From assembly GCF_003094615.1 (NCBI RefSeq), contig NZ_QDKO01000012.1, positions 1 to 64,000 on the forward strand: a stretch of DNA of 64,000 nucleotides. The letters are read 5' to 3'. The translations under genes were made by a program, and so were the position numbers. Positions 34,784-43,082 of the stretch are shown here, piece by piece (positions within the stretch are counted from its first letter, which is position 1; each line of letters starts with the position of its first letter). The DNA is from Caulobacter radicis (GTDB lineage Bacteria; Pseudomonadota; Alphaproteobacteria; Caulobacterales; Caulobacteraceae). Below the pieces are notes generated by a model. The model was not told the DNA's origin, did not search any database, and was given only the letters and a program-made list of their open reading frames with translations.

Positions 34784-36661
34784 GTGTCCATGGGTCGCGC
34801 CGGCAAGATCGCAGCGCATGTGTTCCTGGCCTTCCTGGCCCTGCTGGTCGGACAGGTCCTGGCCGTCGGCCTGGACACCGACCGGCCGGGCCTGCTGGCC
34901 CATGCCGGCCTCTACGCCCTGTCGGCCTTTCTGGTGGAACTGCTGTTTCGGCTGGAGCGCGCGCCCTGGCGGTTCGTGGCCGCCGCCGACTACCTGCGCA
35001 TCGCCCGCTCGGCGGCGCTGACGGCCCTGACCTTCTCGCTGCTGGCGTTCCTGGTCCTGCCCGACCTCGACGGCGGCCTGCGCACCATCCTGGCGGCCCT
35101 GGTCGTGCAGATCGGCCTGCTGGCCGCCCTGCGCGTCGGCCGCCGCGCCCTGCACGAGGGCGTGCTGGCCGAGGCCCTGCTGCGCCTGCGCCCCGCCCCC
35201 GCCCACCCGGCCCTGCCGCGCCTGCTGATCATCGGCACGGCGGCCGAGGCCGAGGCCTTCCTGCGCGACCCGGCCCTGGCCGAGCGCTACGCCGTGGTCG
35301 GCCTGCTCACCCCCGAGGCCCGCGAGACCGGCGACGAGATCCGCGGCGTCTGCGTGCTGGGCGCCATCGACCGCTTCGACGCCGTCATGCGCCAGCTCAG
35401 CGACGGCGGCCTGTCGCCGGCCGCCGTGCTGTTCCTGGCCGAGGCCCCGCTGGGCGCCTTCGGCGCCGAGCGCCTGGGCCGGCTGAAGAGCGAGGGCGTG
35501 CGCCTGCTGCGCCGCCAGGGCGTCGTCGAGATGGGCGAAGGCCCCACCGCCGCGGCCCTGCGCGAGATCAGCCTCGAGGAGCTGCTCAGCCGCGCGCCCG
35601 TGCGCCTCGACCCCGCGCCCGTCCGCGCCCTGGTCAGCGGCCGCCGCGTGCTGGTCACCGGCGCCGGCGGCAGCATCGGCTCGGAGCTGTGCCGGCAGAT
35701 CGCCGCCAGCGGGGCGGCCCACCTGACGATGGTCGACGCCTCCGAGGCCAACCTCTTCCTGATCGACCGCGAGATCGCCGAGGCCTGGCCCGCCCTGCCG
35801 CGCCGCGAGGCCCTGTGCGACGTGCGCGATGCGGATCGCGTGTCCCGCCTACTGGCCGCCGAACAGCCCGACATCGTCTTCCACGCCGCCGCCCTCAAAC
35901 ACGTGCCGATGGTCGAGAACCACCCTTGCGAGGGCGTGCGCACCAACGTGCTGGGCACCCGCAACGTCGCCATGGCCGCCAAGGCCGCCGGCGCCGCGCA
36001 CTTCGCCCTGATCTCGACCGACAAGGCCGTGGCCCCGTCCAGCGTCATGGGCGCCACCAAGCGCGTGGCCGAGGCCTTGGCCCGCCAGTTCGGCGGCGGC
36101 GGCCAGATGCGGGTCGGCGTCGTTCGCTTCGGCAATGTGCTGGGCTCGGCCGGGTCGGTGGTGCCGGTGTTCCGCCACCAGATCGCCCGCGGCGGCCCGG
36201 TCACCCTGACCGACGCCAATGTCGAGCGCTACTTCATGACCATCCCCGAGGCGGTGTCGCTGGTGCTGCGGGCCGTGGCCCAGTCGGCCGCTGACGCCGA
36301 ACCGCCCGCCGGCGTGCTGACACTGGAGATGGGCGAGCCGGTGAAGATCATCGACCTGGCCCGCCGGATGATCGAGCTGCAAGGCCTCGTCCCCGGCAAG
36401 GACATCGAAATCCGCATCACCGGCCTGCGTCCGGGCGAGAAGCTCACCGAGGCGCTGGTCGACGTCAACGAGACCGCCGCGCCCAAGTCGGCCGGCGTGG
36501 TCGAGGCCACCCCGGTGGCGCCGACGCCCCGCATCGACGATGCGACCCTGGCCAGCCTGGAAACCGCCGCCATCGCCGGCGACGAGTTCGGCGTGCGCGC
36601 GCAACTGTTCGCCCTGGTCGAGCGGCTAAGGGCCACGAAGGTGGAGACGGCGAAGGCCTAA
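34784..36661 (+). CDS. Membrane-bound nucleotide-sugar epimerase/dehydratase (WbpM/FlaA1-like)
   Basis: About 625 residues. Four N-terminal transmembrane helices span about 5-125, with a Rossmann-like segment after them (PRLLIIGTAAEAEAFLRD). The C-terminal SDR domain has VLVTGAGGSIGSELCRQI (about 290-307), HAAALKHVPMVENHP and STDKAVAPSSVMGATKR. These enzymes perform C4,6-dehydration (sometimes C5 epimerisation) of UDP-GlcNAc in polysaccharide or glycoprotein sugar synthesis. Start: GGAG lies five bases before the GTG at 34784; an ATG at 34790 and a TTG at 34769 are alternatives. It could supply precursor to the glycan cluster at 57-62 kb, but that is inference. Confidence 0.9.
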   Translation: MSMGRAGKIAAHVFLAFLALLVGQVLAVGLDTDRPGLLAHAGLYALSAFLVELLFRLERAPWRFVAAADYLRIARSAALTALTFSLLAFLVLPDLDGGLRTILAALVVQIGLLAALRVGRRALHEGVLAEALLRLRPAPAHPALPRLLIIGTAAEAEAFLRDPALAERYAVVGLLTPEARETGDEIRGVCVLGAIDRFDAVMRQLSDGGLSPAAVLFLAEAPLGAFGAERLGRLKSEGVRLLRRQGVVEMGEGPTAAALREISLEELLSRAPVRLDPAPVRALVSGRRVLVTGAGGSIGSELCRQIAASGAAHLTMVDASEANLFLIDREIAEAWPALPRREALCDVRDADRVSRLLAAEQPDIVFHAAALKHVPMVENHPCEGVRTNVLGTRNVAMAAKAAGAAHFALISTDKAVAPSSVMGATKRVAEALARQFGGGGQMRVGVVRFGNVLGSAGSVVPVFRHQIARGGPVTLTDANVERYFMTIPEAVSLVLRAVAQSAADAEPPAGVLTLEMGEPVKIIDLARRMIELQGLVPGKDIEIRITGLRPGEKLTEALVDVNETAAPKSAGVVEATPVAPTPRIDDATLASLETAAIAGDEFGVRAQLFALVERLRATKVETAKA

Positions 36662-36707
36662 ATCCTTCTCCCCTCCTGGCGCGAGCCAGACGAGGCAGAT
36701 CCTCAAT

Positions 36708-36807
36708 CCGTAAAATCCCCGCGAAGGCGGGGACCCAGGTGTTTTATCGTCGGGCGCCACGCGTTTCAGAAAAAGCCTGGGTCCCCGCCTTCGCGGGGAT
36801 TTTACGG
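36708..36807. repeat. Perfect 32-bp inverted repeat pair
   Basis: CCGTAAAATCCCCGCGAAGG CGGGGACCCAGG (36708-36739) and its exact reverse complement (36776-36807) enclose 36 bases. Each arm also has an internal CCCCGC..GCGGGG hairpin. Located at the convergent ends of the dehydratase and dnaE2 genes, where it could act as a terminator. Confidence 0.92.
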
Positions 36808-36837
36808 AAAGAAGAACAAGCCCCTTTTTCCCCTGCT

Positions 36838-39800
36838 CTAGTGAAAATCCCGGCTTCGCAGCAGCCGGCCCGAGACCTTCTGGCGCACGCGCGGCGCCGG
36901 GGCGTCGGGTTCGTCGCGCAGGGTCGACAGCTCCGCCGACAGGTCGGTGAAGCTCTCGGCGACGATGTGGATCACGCCCTCGGCCGCCTGCACCCGGCCA
37001 TGCACCACCAGGAACGAGGCGGTCATCACCACGTTGCGGTCTGCCTCGAAGCGGTCCTTCCAGACGACCGCGTTGGCCACGCCCGTCTCGTCCTCCAGGG
37101 TGACGAACACCACGCCCTTGGCCGTGCCCGGCCGCTGGCGGATCAGGACGAGGCCGCCGACCGACACCTTCTGGCCGTTGCGCATCCCCGCCAGCCGGTC
37201 GGCGGTGACCGCGCCCATCTCCCGCAGCATCGGCCGGTAGAAGCCGCACGGGTGAGCCTTCAGGGAGAGGCTGGTGGTGCGGTAGTCCTCGGCCACCTCC
37301 TGCGGCTTGCCCATGGCCGGCAGGGCCACCTGGTCCTCGAACAGCGGCAGGCCCGCCAGCAGCGGGGCCTGGACGGGCGCCCTGTGCTCGCCCTTCAGCC
37401 CCTTGACCGCCCACAGGGCGTCGCGCCGCGACAGGCCCGTCGAGGCGAAGGCGTCGGCCTCGGCCAGCAGTTCCAGCGCCCGCTGCGGCACGCCGCCCTG
37501 CGCGAACTCCGCCGGCGTGCGGGCGCCCTCGTCGCGGGCCTTCACAAGGGCTTTGACGTCGACTTCCTTGAGGCCCTTGATCTGGCGCAGGCCCAGCCGC
37601 AGCGCCTTCCAGCGGGGGCGGGTCTTTTCGCAGGAGATCTTGTGGGGGTCGCGTCGTGACGGAGGGGGCGAGGGACGGAGCTCAGCGCCCGGTCTCGCCC
37701 CCTCCACCACTTCGTGGTCCCCCTCCCCCGCTGACGCGAGGGAGGAGCAGGAAGCCTCCAGCGTGCAATCCCAGTCACTCGCCATCACGTCCGGCGGCCG
37801 CACCTCGACCCCGTGTTCGCGGGCGTCGCGCACCAGCTGCGAAGGTTGGTAGAAACCCATCGGCTGGGAGTTGATCAGGGCCGCGCAGAACACGTCCGGC
37901 CAAGCCCATTTGATCCAGGCCGAGACATAGACCAGCTTGGCGAAGCTGGCCGCGTGGCTTTCCGGAAAGCCGTAGTGGCCAAAGCCCTCGATCTGCTTGA
38001 AGCAGCGCTCGGCGAAGTCGCGCTGGTAGCCGCGCCGGACCATGCCCTCGACGAACTTCACCCGGTACTCGGCCGGCGTGCCCAGGTTGCGGAAGGTGGC
38101 CATGGCCTTGCGCAGGCCGTCGGCTTCGTCGGGCGTGAACTTGGCCGCCTCGATGGCGAGACTCATGGCCTGCTCCTGGAACAGCGGCACGCCGTAGGTG
38201 TTGCCGAGGATCTGCTCCAGTTCGTCCTCAGGACCTTGCTCCGGCGAGGGCGCGGGCATGTGCACCGGCTCGATTCCGTTCCGGCGCTTGAGATACGGAT
38301 GCACCATGTCGCCCTGGATCGGCCCTGGCCGCACGATCGCCACCTCGATGACCAGGTCGTAGAACCGGCGCGGCCGCAGGCGCGGCAGCATCGACATCTG
38401 CGCCCGGCTCTCGACCTGGAACACCCCGATGCTGTCGGCCACGCACAGCATGTCGTAGACGCCCGCCACCTCGGCCGGCACGTCGGCCAGGTCGACGACG
38501 TTCTCCCCATGATCGGCGCGCAGCATGCCGAAGGCCCGCTGGATCGCCGTCAGCATGCCCAGGGCCAGAACGTCGACCTTCATCAGGCCCAGGCTGTCGA
38601 TGTCGTCCTTGTCCCACTCGATGAAGGTGCGGTCCTTCATCGCCGCATTGCCGATCGGCACGGTCTCGTCCAGCCGCCGCTTGGTCAGCACGAAGCCGCC
38701 CACGTGCTGCGACAGGTGGCGGGGAAAGCCCATCAGCTCGGTGGCCAGGGCCACGGCGCGGGCGATCTCCGGCGCCTTGGGATCAAGTCCTGCGTTCTTC
38801 AGGTGCTCCTCGGGCAGGCCGTCGCCCCAGCTGCCCCAGACCGTGCCGGCCAGCAGGCTGGTGACGTCCTCGGTCAGGCCCAGGGCCTTGCCGACGTCGC
38901 GGATGGCGCTGCGCGGGCGGTAGTGGATCACCGTGCCGCAGATGGCCGCATATTCCCGGCCATAGCGCTGGTAGACGTACTGCATCACCTCCTCGCGCCG
39001 CTCGTGCTCGAAGTCGACGTCGATGTCGGGCGGCTCGCCGCGGTTTTCGGAGATGAAGCGGGTGAACAGCAGCCGGTGCTTGGTGGGATCGATCGCCGTC
39101 ACCCCCAGGCAGTAGCAGACCGAGGAATTGGCCGCAGACCCCCGCCCCTGGCACAGGATCCCCTGCCCCCGCGCCCAGCCGACGATGTCGTGCACCGTGA
39201 TGAAGTAGTTGGGGTAGTCCATCTTGGCGATCAGCCGCAGCTCTTCCTTCAGCTGGGCCTCGACCTTGGGCGGAACCCCGTCCGGATAGCGCCAGGCCGC
39301 GCCCTGCCAGGTCAGGTCGGTCAGGTGCTGCATCGAGGTCTTGCCCGGCGGCACCGGCTCGTCGGGATACTCTTCCTCGAGGTCCTTGAGGTCGAAGCCG
39401 ATGCGCTGGACGATCTCGGTGGTGCGCGCGATCGCCCTTGGCCAGCGCTCGAAGAGGCGCGCCATCTCGGCCGGGGCCTTGATATGGCGCTCGGCGTTGG
39501 CCTCGAGCCGGAACCCCGCTTCCTGGATCGTGCAGTGCTCGCGAACGCAGGTGATGACGTCCTGCAAAGGCCGCCGCTCGGGGCCGTGATAGAGCACGTC
39601 GTTGGTGGCGACCATCGGCGCGCCGGCCGCCTCGCCAAGGGCGTCCAGCCGCGAGAGGCGCTTGAGGTCCTGGGCGGCATAGGCCCGGGACGCGGCCAGC
39701 CACACCCGGCCCTTCAGGGCGGCGGCGATGCGGTGAAGGTCGGCTTCGAAGGCGGCGTCCAGTTTCTCGGGCGGGACGACCAGCACCAGCTGCCCCTCGG

Positions 39801-40149
39801 CGTGCTGGGCGAAGTCGGCCCATGACAGGACGCACTCGCCCTTGCCCGCCCGCCGCTGGCCCACCGTCAAAAGCCGGGTCAGCCGCGCGAAGGCCTCGCG
39901 GTCGGACGGATAGCAGAGCAGGCTCGGCGTGCCGTCGGCGAAGTCGAGACGACAGCCGGCCAGGGCCCGGACCTTGAGTTTCTTCGCGGCCGTCCAGGCG
40001 CGCACCACCCCCGCCAGGCTGTTGCGGTCGACCACGCCCACGGCGGAAAGGCCCAGGGCCTCGGCGGTCAGCATCAGCTCCTCGGCGCGGGAAGCGCCGC
40101 GCAGGAACGAGAAGTTGGTGGCGGCCTGGAGTTCGGCGTAGGCGGTCAT
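36838..40149 (-). CDS. dnaE2: Error-prone DNA polymerase DnaE2 (ImuC)
   Basis: 1103 residues from [20 protein letters not shown], the alpha-type polymerase that acts with ImuA and ImuB in damage-induced mutagenesis. PHP domain at the N-terminus; palm catalytic acidic residues around [17 protein letters not shown] (about 375) and [13 protein letters not shown]; helix-hairpin-helix near [18 protein letters not shown] fold near [21 protein letters not shown]-terminus [10 protein letters not shown]. Residues about 799-844 (37620-37755), between WDCTLE and [10 protein letters not shown], read through a palindromic repeat and look like an insert. The Shine-Dalgarno GGGGGAGG lies within a repeat arm at 40155-40165. 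Expression is expected from the LexA box ahead of imuA. Confidence 0.95.
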   Translation of the reverse strand: MTAYAELQAATNFSFLRGASRAEELMLTAEALGLSAVGVVDRNSLAGVVRAWTAAKKLKVRALAGCRLDFADGTPSLLCYPSDREAFARLTRLLTVGQRRAGKGECVLSWADFAQHAEGQLVLVVPPEKLDAAFEADLHRIAAALKGRVWLAASRAYAAQDLKRLSRLDALGEAAGAPMVATNDVLYHGPERRPLQDVITCVREHCTIQEAGFRLEANAERHIKAPAEMARLFERWPRAIARTTEIVQRIGFDLKDLEEEYPDEPVPPGKTSMQHLTDLTWQGAAWRYPDGVPPKVEAQLKEELRLIAKMDYPNYFITVHDIVGWARGQGILCQGRGSAANSSVCYCLGVTAIDPTKHRLLFTRFISENRGEPPDIDVDFEHERREEVMQYVYQRYGREYAAICGTVIHYRPRSAIRDVGKALGLTEDVTSLLAGTVWGSWGDGLPEEHLKNAGLDPKAPEIARAVALATELMGFPRHLSQHVGGFVLTKRRLDETVPIGNAAMKDRTFIEWDKDDIDSLGLMKVDVLALGMLTAIQRAFGMLRADHGENVVDLADVPAEVAGVYDMLCVADSIGVFQVESRAQMSMLPRLRPRRFYDLVIEVAIVRPGPIQGDMVHPYLKRRNGIEPVHMPAPSPEQGPEDELEQILGNTYGVPLFQEQAMSLAIEAAKFTPDEADGLRKAMATFRNLGTPAEYRVKFVEGMVRRGYQRDFAERCFKQIEGFGHYGFPESHAASFAKLVYVSAWIKWAWPDVFCAALINSQPMGFYQPSQLVRDAREHGVEVRPPDVMASDWDCTLEASCSSLASAGEGDHEVVEGARPGAELRPSPPPSRRDPHKISCEKTRPRWKALRLGLRQIKGLKEVDVKALVKARDEGARTPAEFAQGGVPQRALELLAEADAFASTGLSRRDALWAVKGLKGEHRAPVQAPLLAGLPLFEDQVALPAMGKPQEVAEDYRTTSLSLKAHPCGFYRPMLREMGAVTADRLAGMRNGQKVSVGGLVLIRQRPGTAKGVVFVTLEDETGVANAVVWKDRFEADRNVVMTASFLVVHGRVQAAEGVIHIVAESFTDLSAELSTLRDEPDAPAPRVRQKVSGRLLRSRDFH
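37645..37750. repeat. Palindromic repeat inside dnaE2
   Basis: The plus strand has a partial element (GTCGCGTCGTGACGGAGGGG GCGAGGGACGG, 37649-37679) followed by a fuller inverted one (GTCTCGCCCCCTCCACCACT to CGCTGACGCGAGGGAGG, about 37692-37744) with inner hairpin CCACCACTTCGTGG. It is related in layout to the GGGGGAGG repeats elsewhere. It lies in frame with the dnaE2 reading frame and contains no stop on that strand. Confidence 0.8.
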
Positions 40150-40445
40150 GGGATCCTCCCCCTGTGGGGGAGGTGTCCTCGAAGCGGACGGAGGGGGGAG
40201 GAGCTGACGAGCGTCGACCGCCGCGGAAGCTGAAAACGCCCCCCCTCCGGCCCTCCGGGCCACCTCCCCCAGAGGGGGAGGATCTTCTTAGGGCCGGCGT
40301 CCCCAGACCCTCCCCCTGAAGGGGGAGGTGGCCCGGAGGGCCGGAGGGGGAAGAGGCTGCTAAGTTCGGCGCGCACAAGACCGCGAGGAATGACTTCCCC
40401 CTCCGTCGGCTTCGCCGACACCTCCCCCTTCGGGGGGAGGGTCTG
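40150..40445. repeat. Four palindromic repeats in two inverted pairs between imuB and dnaE2
   Basis: Arms at about 40150-40199, 40238-40287 (reverse), 40306-40353 and 40394-40445 (reverse). Each has an outer CCTCCCCC..GGGGGAGG hairpin and an inner hairpin: GTCCTCGAAGCGGAC, GGCCCTCCGGGCC, GGCCCGGAGGGCC and GTCGGCTTCGCCGAC. They fill the whole imuB-dnaE2 gap. The first arm directly abuts the dnaE2 start codon. Confidence 0.93.
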
Positions 40446-40446
40446 A

Positions 40447-42123
40447 TCAACCAAACAGGCCATGCAGCCACCACTTCGGCAAGGCGTCGTCGCCATAGAG
40501 CCCTTGCCGATAGATCCAGAACCGGCCGCCGGCCTCGTCCTCCACCCGGTAGTAGTCGCGGATCCTGCCCGGACCCGTGTCGTCGAAGTCGCCGCGCCAC
40601 CATTCCTGGCCGATGCGCTCGGGGCCCTCGGCGGCGCGCAGGCGGTGATGGCGGCCGCGCCAGGTGAAGCGCAGCGGCGGGTCGTCGGGCAGCTTGGCCA
40701 TCACCTCGATCGGCTCGGGACGTTTCAGCAGCCTGGTCGGGCGCGGCAGGTCGGGGTTCCAGGGCCGGGCGTCCGTCGGCGCCGCCAGGGGCGCGGACCG
40801 GCCCACGGCGCGCTCGGGCACGTGGCTTTCCACCGGATCGGGCCGCCAGACCCGCCCTTCGCCCAGACGGTTGACCAGTCGGTCGACCAGCGGGGCCAAG
40901 GCCTCAGCCGCGTCGAGTTCGGCGTCGATGCGCGCCTGTCCCTGGACCAAAGTCTCGACCGCGAAGGCGTGGACGGTGATCACGTCGATGCCGAAGCCCG
41001 GATCGACGACGTCGAGCCTGGGCGCGACCAGCTTGGCCAGGCGCGCCGCGTCGCGTCCCGGCCGCGCCAGCCCGACGGGCACGGCGAAGGCCTTGCCGTC
41101 CAGGCGATGGTAGACGACCTCGAACCGCTTGGCGCCGCGCCCCTCGGCCTCCAGCCGCTTGCAGATCAGGGCCAGCACGTCGGCGGCGACACGGGCCAGA
41201 TCCTCGGGCGCGCTGATCGGCTCGAAGAAGGCCAGGCGCTCGAACCACGGACTGGCCGGACGCCGGAAGGCCAGCGCCTCGCCAGCCGCGCCCAGGGCCT
41301 GGTCCAGCCGCTGGGTGAAGGAAAGGCCGAAGCGCTTGGCCATCTGGGCGCGCGGCAGGGCGTAGAGCTGGCCCACGCGATGCAGGCCCAGGCGCGGCAG
41401 CTGGGCCTGAGCGGACTCGTCCAGCCGCAGGGCCGCCACCGGCAGGCGGGAGAGCGCCTCGCGCTGGCCGCCGGGCGGAACCACCGACGCTGCCCGTCCG
41501 AAGCGAGTCTCTCCAAAGCGAGCCAGGGCCCAGGCCGCCCCGGCGGTGTCGGCGATGGCCCCGCGCGCCGGCACGCCCCAGCGCGACAGCCGCTCCAGCA
41601 GGTCGGCCAGCATGGCGGGCTCGCCGCCCCACAGGTGGTCGGTCCCGGTGATGTCGAGCAGCAGGCCGTCCTCGCCGTCCACCGCCACGGCCGGCGAGAA
41701 CCGCACGCACCAGTCGCAGAGGCTCTCCAGCGCCCGCCGGTCGGCCTCGGGGTCGTGATCGGCGGTGACCAGCTGCGGAACCAGCGCCAGGGCGTCGGCG
41801 GCCTTCTGGCCGGCGGAAAGACCCAGCGCCATGGCGGCGGCGTCGACGGCGGCCAGGCGCCGGGTTCCGCGTTCGGAGACCAGCAGGGCGAAGGGGGGGT
41901 CTTCTAAGATCCTCCCCCTGAAGGGGGAGGTGTCGCCGAAGGCGACGAAGGGGGAAGTTTCTGCTGAGGCGGACACCCCTTCCCCCTCCGACCGCTTCGC
42001 GGCCACCTTTCCCTTCGGGGAGAGGATCTTTCCCTCACCCCGCTCTGCGAAGGCGTTCGGGTGGTGTCTCAACCAGGTCGTGATCGGCCAGTTCGGACAC
42101 CACACGGAAAGGATGCGGGCCAT
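40447..42123 (-). CDS. imuB: ImuB, inactive Y-family polymerase homologue
   Basis: 558 residues. ImuB bridges DnaE2 to the sliding clamp during SOS mutagenesis. The N-terminus MARILSVWCPNWPITTWLRH and PFALLVSERGTRRLAAVDAA, then DGLLLDITGTDHLWGGEPAM are Y-family-like. The C-terminal half includes EPIEVMAKLPDDPPLRFTWR and GGRFWIYRQGLYGD, ending WWLHGLFG as in other ImuB proteins. Residues about 29-74 (KILSPKGKVAAKRSEGEG through SPFVAFGDTSPFRGRILE) are encoded by an inverted pair of palindromic repeats, an in-frame insert of about 46 codons before the first conserved strand continues. The start overlaps the end of imuA by 89 bases. Confidence 0.93.
   Translation of the reverse strand: MARILSVWCPNWPITTWLRHHPNAFAERGEGKILSPKGKVAAKRSEGEGVSASAETSPFVAFGDTSPFRGRILEDPPFALLVSERGTRRLAAVDAAAMALGLSAGQKAADALALVPQLVTADHDPEADRRALESLCDWCVRFSPAVAVDGEDGLLLDITGTDHLWGGEPAMLADLLERLSRWGVPARGAIADTAGAAWALARFGETRFGRAASVVPPGGQREALSRLPVAALRLDESAQAQLPRLGLHRVGQLYALPRAQMAKRFGLSFTQRLDQALGAAGEALAFRRPASPWFERLAFFEPISAPEDLARVAADVLALICKRLEAEGRGAKRFEVVYHRLDGKAFAVPVGLARPGRDAARLAKLVAPRLDVVDPGFGIDVITVHAFAVETLVQGQARIDAELDAAEALAPLVDRLVNRLGEGRVWRPDPVESHVPERAVGRSAPLAAPTDARPWNPDLPRPTRLLKRPEPIEVMAKLPDDPPLRFTWRGRHHRLRAAEGPERIGQEWWRGDFDDTGPGRIRDYYRVEDEAGGRFWIYRQGLYGDDALPKWWLHGLFG
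41902..42039. repeat. Inverted repeat pair inserted in frame in imuB
   Basis: Arm 1 (41906-41955): AGATCCTCCCCCTGAAGGGG GAGG, inner GTCGCCGAAGGCGAC. Arm 2 (41976-42031, reverse): inner GACCGCTTCGCGGCC, then CCTTTCCCTTCGGGGAGAGG ATC. Both arms are translated in the imuB frame without a stop. Total length is about 138 bases, divisible by three. Confidence 0.92.
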
Positions 42124-42811
42124 GGTCGGCCTCCGAATGTTCCAGGATCCACGCCCCCGGGCGTCCGCCCCGGCAGCGTTCCAGCGTCACGCGCCAGGCC
42201 GGGGGACCAAGCCCCAGGCCATCCGGCGGCGCGCGCCCCGGGGCGGGTCCCACCCGCCATCGGCTGAAGGCGGCCGAGCCGGTCGCCCCCCTGGCCGGCC
42301 CGCCATAGGGTCGGCGATGCAGCACGACCCCAAAGCCCCCCGCCCGCTCGCAGGCCAGTTGCAGCCGGCGGCCGGCCACCAGATCCGGCGCCTCGGCCTC
42401 GCCGATGGCGACGGAGACGCCGGGCGTGGCCAGCGCGTCCTCCATCACCGAAAGCCCCTCGGCCTCGTCGCGGACCCGCACCATCACCAGCCGTTCGACC
42501 GGAAAGCCCAGGTTTACCAGGCCCGGCGCGTAGAGGTCCGAGCGCCGCAGCACCCACACCACCGCGCCCTTGGCCGCCCGAGGCCTGGCCAGCAGCGCCG
42601 CGAAAGCCGCCGTCGCCGCCCCGCTCTCGCCCTCCAGCCCCTCGCCGACCACCTCGTGCCAGCCCGCCCTGGGCAGCCCTCCGCCGGGCAGGCGGCTGTC
42701 GATGCGCGGATCGCCGAACGGCAGGACCGGAGTCGGAGTCCGAGTCCCCGCCTCGATGGCGGCGATCCGACCTCTCAGGGCCTCGATACGCGCCTCGCGC
42801 GAGCCGGGCAT
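42035..42811 (-). CDS. imuA: ImuA, RecA-like SOS mutagenesis protein
   Basis: 258 residues from MPGSREARIEALRGRIAAIE. ImuA (SulA/RecA-related) is an accessory of the ImuB-DnaE2 mutasome. Conserved segments: GLPRAGWHEVVGEG, GAVVWVLRRSDLYAPGL and GFPVERLVMVRVRDEAEGL. An in-frame ATG six codons upstream (42829) overlaps the LexA box and has no Shine-Dalgarno. The ATG at 42811 is preceded by a perfect GGAGGT four bases away, so it is preferred. First gene of imuA-imuB-dnaE2; its last 89 bases overlap imuB. Confidence 0.92.
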   Translation of the reverse strand: MPGSREARIEALRGRIAAIEAGTRTPTPVLPFGDPRIDSRLPGGGLPRAGWHEVVGEGLEGESGAATAAFAALLARPRAAKGAVVWVLRRSDLYAPGLVNLGFPVERLVMVRVRDEAEGLSVMEDALATPGVSVAIGEAEAPDLVAGRRLQLACERAGGFGVVLHRRPYGGPARGATGSAAFSRWRVGPAPGRAPPDGLGLGPPAWRVTLERCRGGRPGAWILEHSEADHGPHPFRVVSELADHDLVETPPERLRRAG

Positions 42812-42821
42812 GGCGACCTCC

Positions 42822-42836
42822 GTTCCCATTTTGTTC
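42822..42836 (-). promoter_or_regulatory. LexA (SOS) box of the imuA-imuB-dnaE2 operon
   Basis: GTTCCCATTTTGTTC on the plus strand is GTTC-N7-GTTC, the alphaproteobacterial LexA recognition sequence. It lies 10 bases upstream of the preferred imuA start, well placed for repression that is lifted by RecA after DNA damage. Confidence 0.88.
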
Positions 42837-42904
42837 TGATCCTGATGGGCGCGGGAGTCAAGGTCGCGAGATGCGGCGGGGTGCCGCCAGGAGACGTCTC
42901 CTCC

Positions 42905-43063
42905 CCCTCCCCTTCATCCCGTCATTCCCGCCCTTGTGGCGGGAAGCCCTCTCTCAGCCGCAAAGGCGGATGGGGCGGATCGCCGGCGATCCGCTTGCAC
43001 TTCACGTGCGCATGGAACCAGGGGTTCCCGCCACAAGGGCGGGAATGACGGGATGAAGGGGAG
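42905..43063. repeat. Perfect 39-bp inverted repeat pair
   Basis: CTCCCCTTCATCCCGTCATT CCCGCCCTTGTGGCGGGAA (42905-42943) and its exact reverse complement (43025-43063) enclose 81 bases, which themselves hold two small palindromes (GGATCGCCGGCGATCC, GCACTTCACGTGC). Each arm has an internal CCCGCC..GGCGGG hairpin. It occupies most of the gap between imuA and the kinase gene. Confidence 0.93.
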
Positions 43064-43082
43064 TTGGTTGGGAGCAGCGCCC

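Noticed and set aside
36838-36900. Prophage or integrative element near the repeats
   Set aside because: No integrase, transposase, phage structural gene or direct-repeat attachment sites were found anywhere in the window.
40150-40445. CRISPR array, because of several similar repeats with spacers
   Set aside because: Copies alternate in orientation, differ in length and inner sequence, have unequal spacing, and no cas genes are nearby. They are palindromic interspersed repeats.
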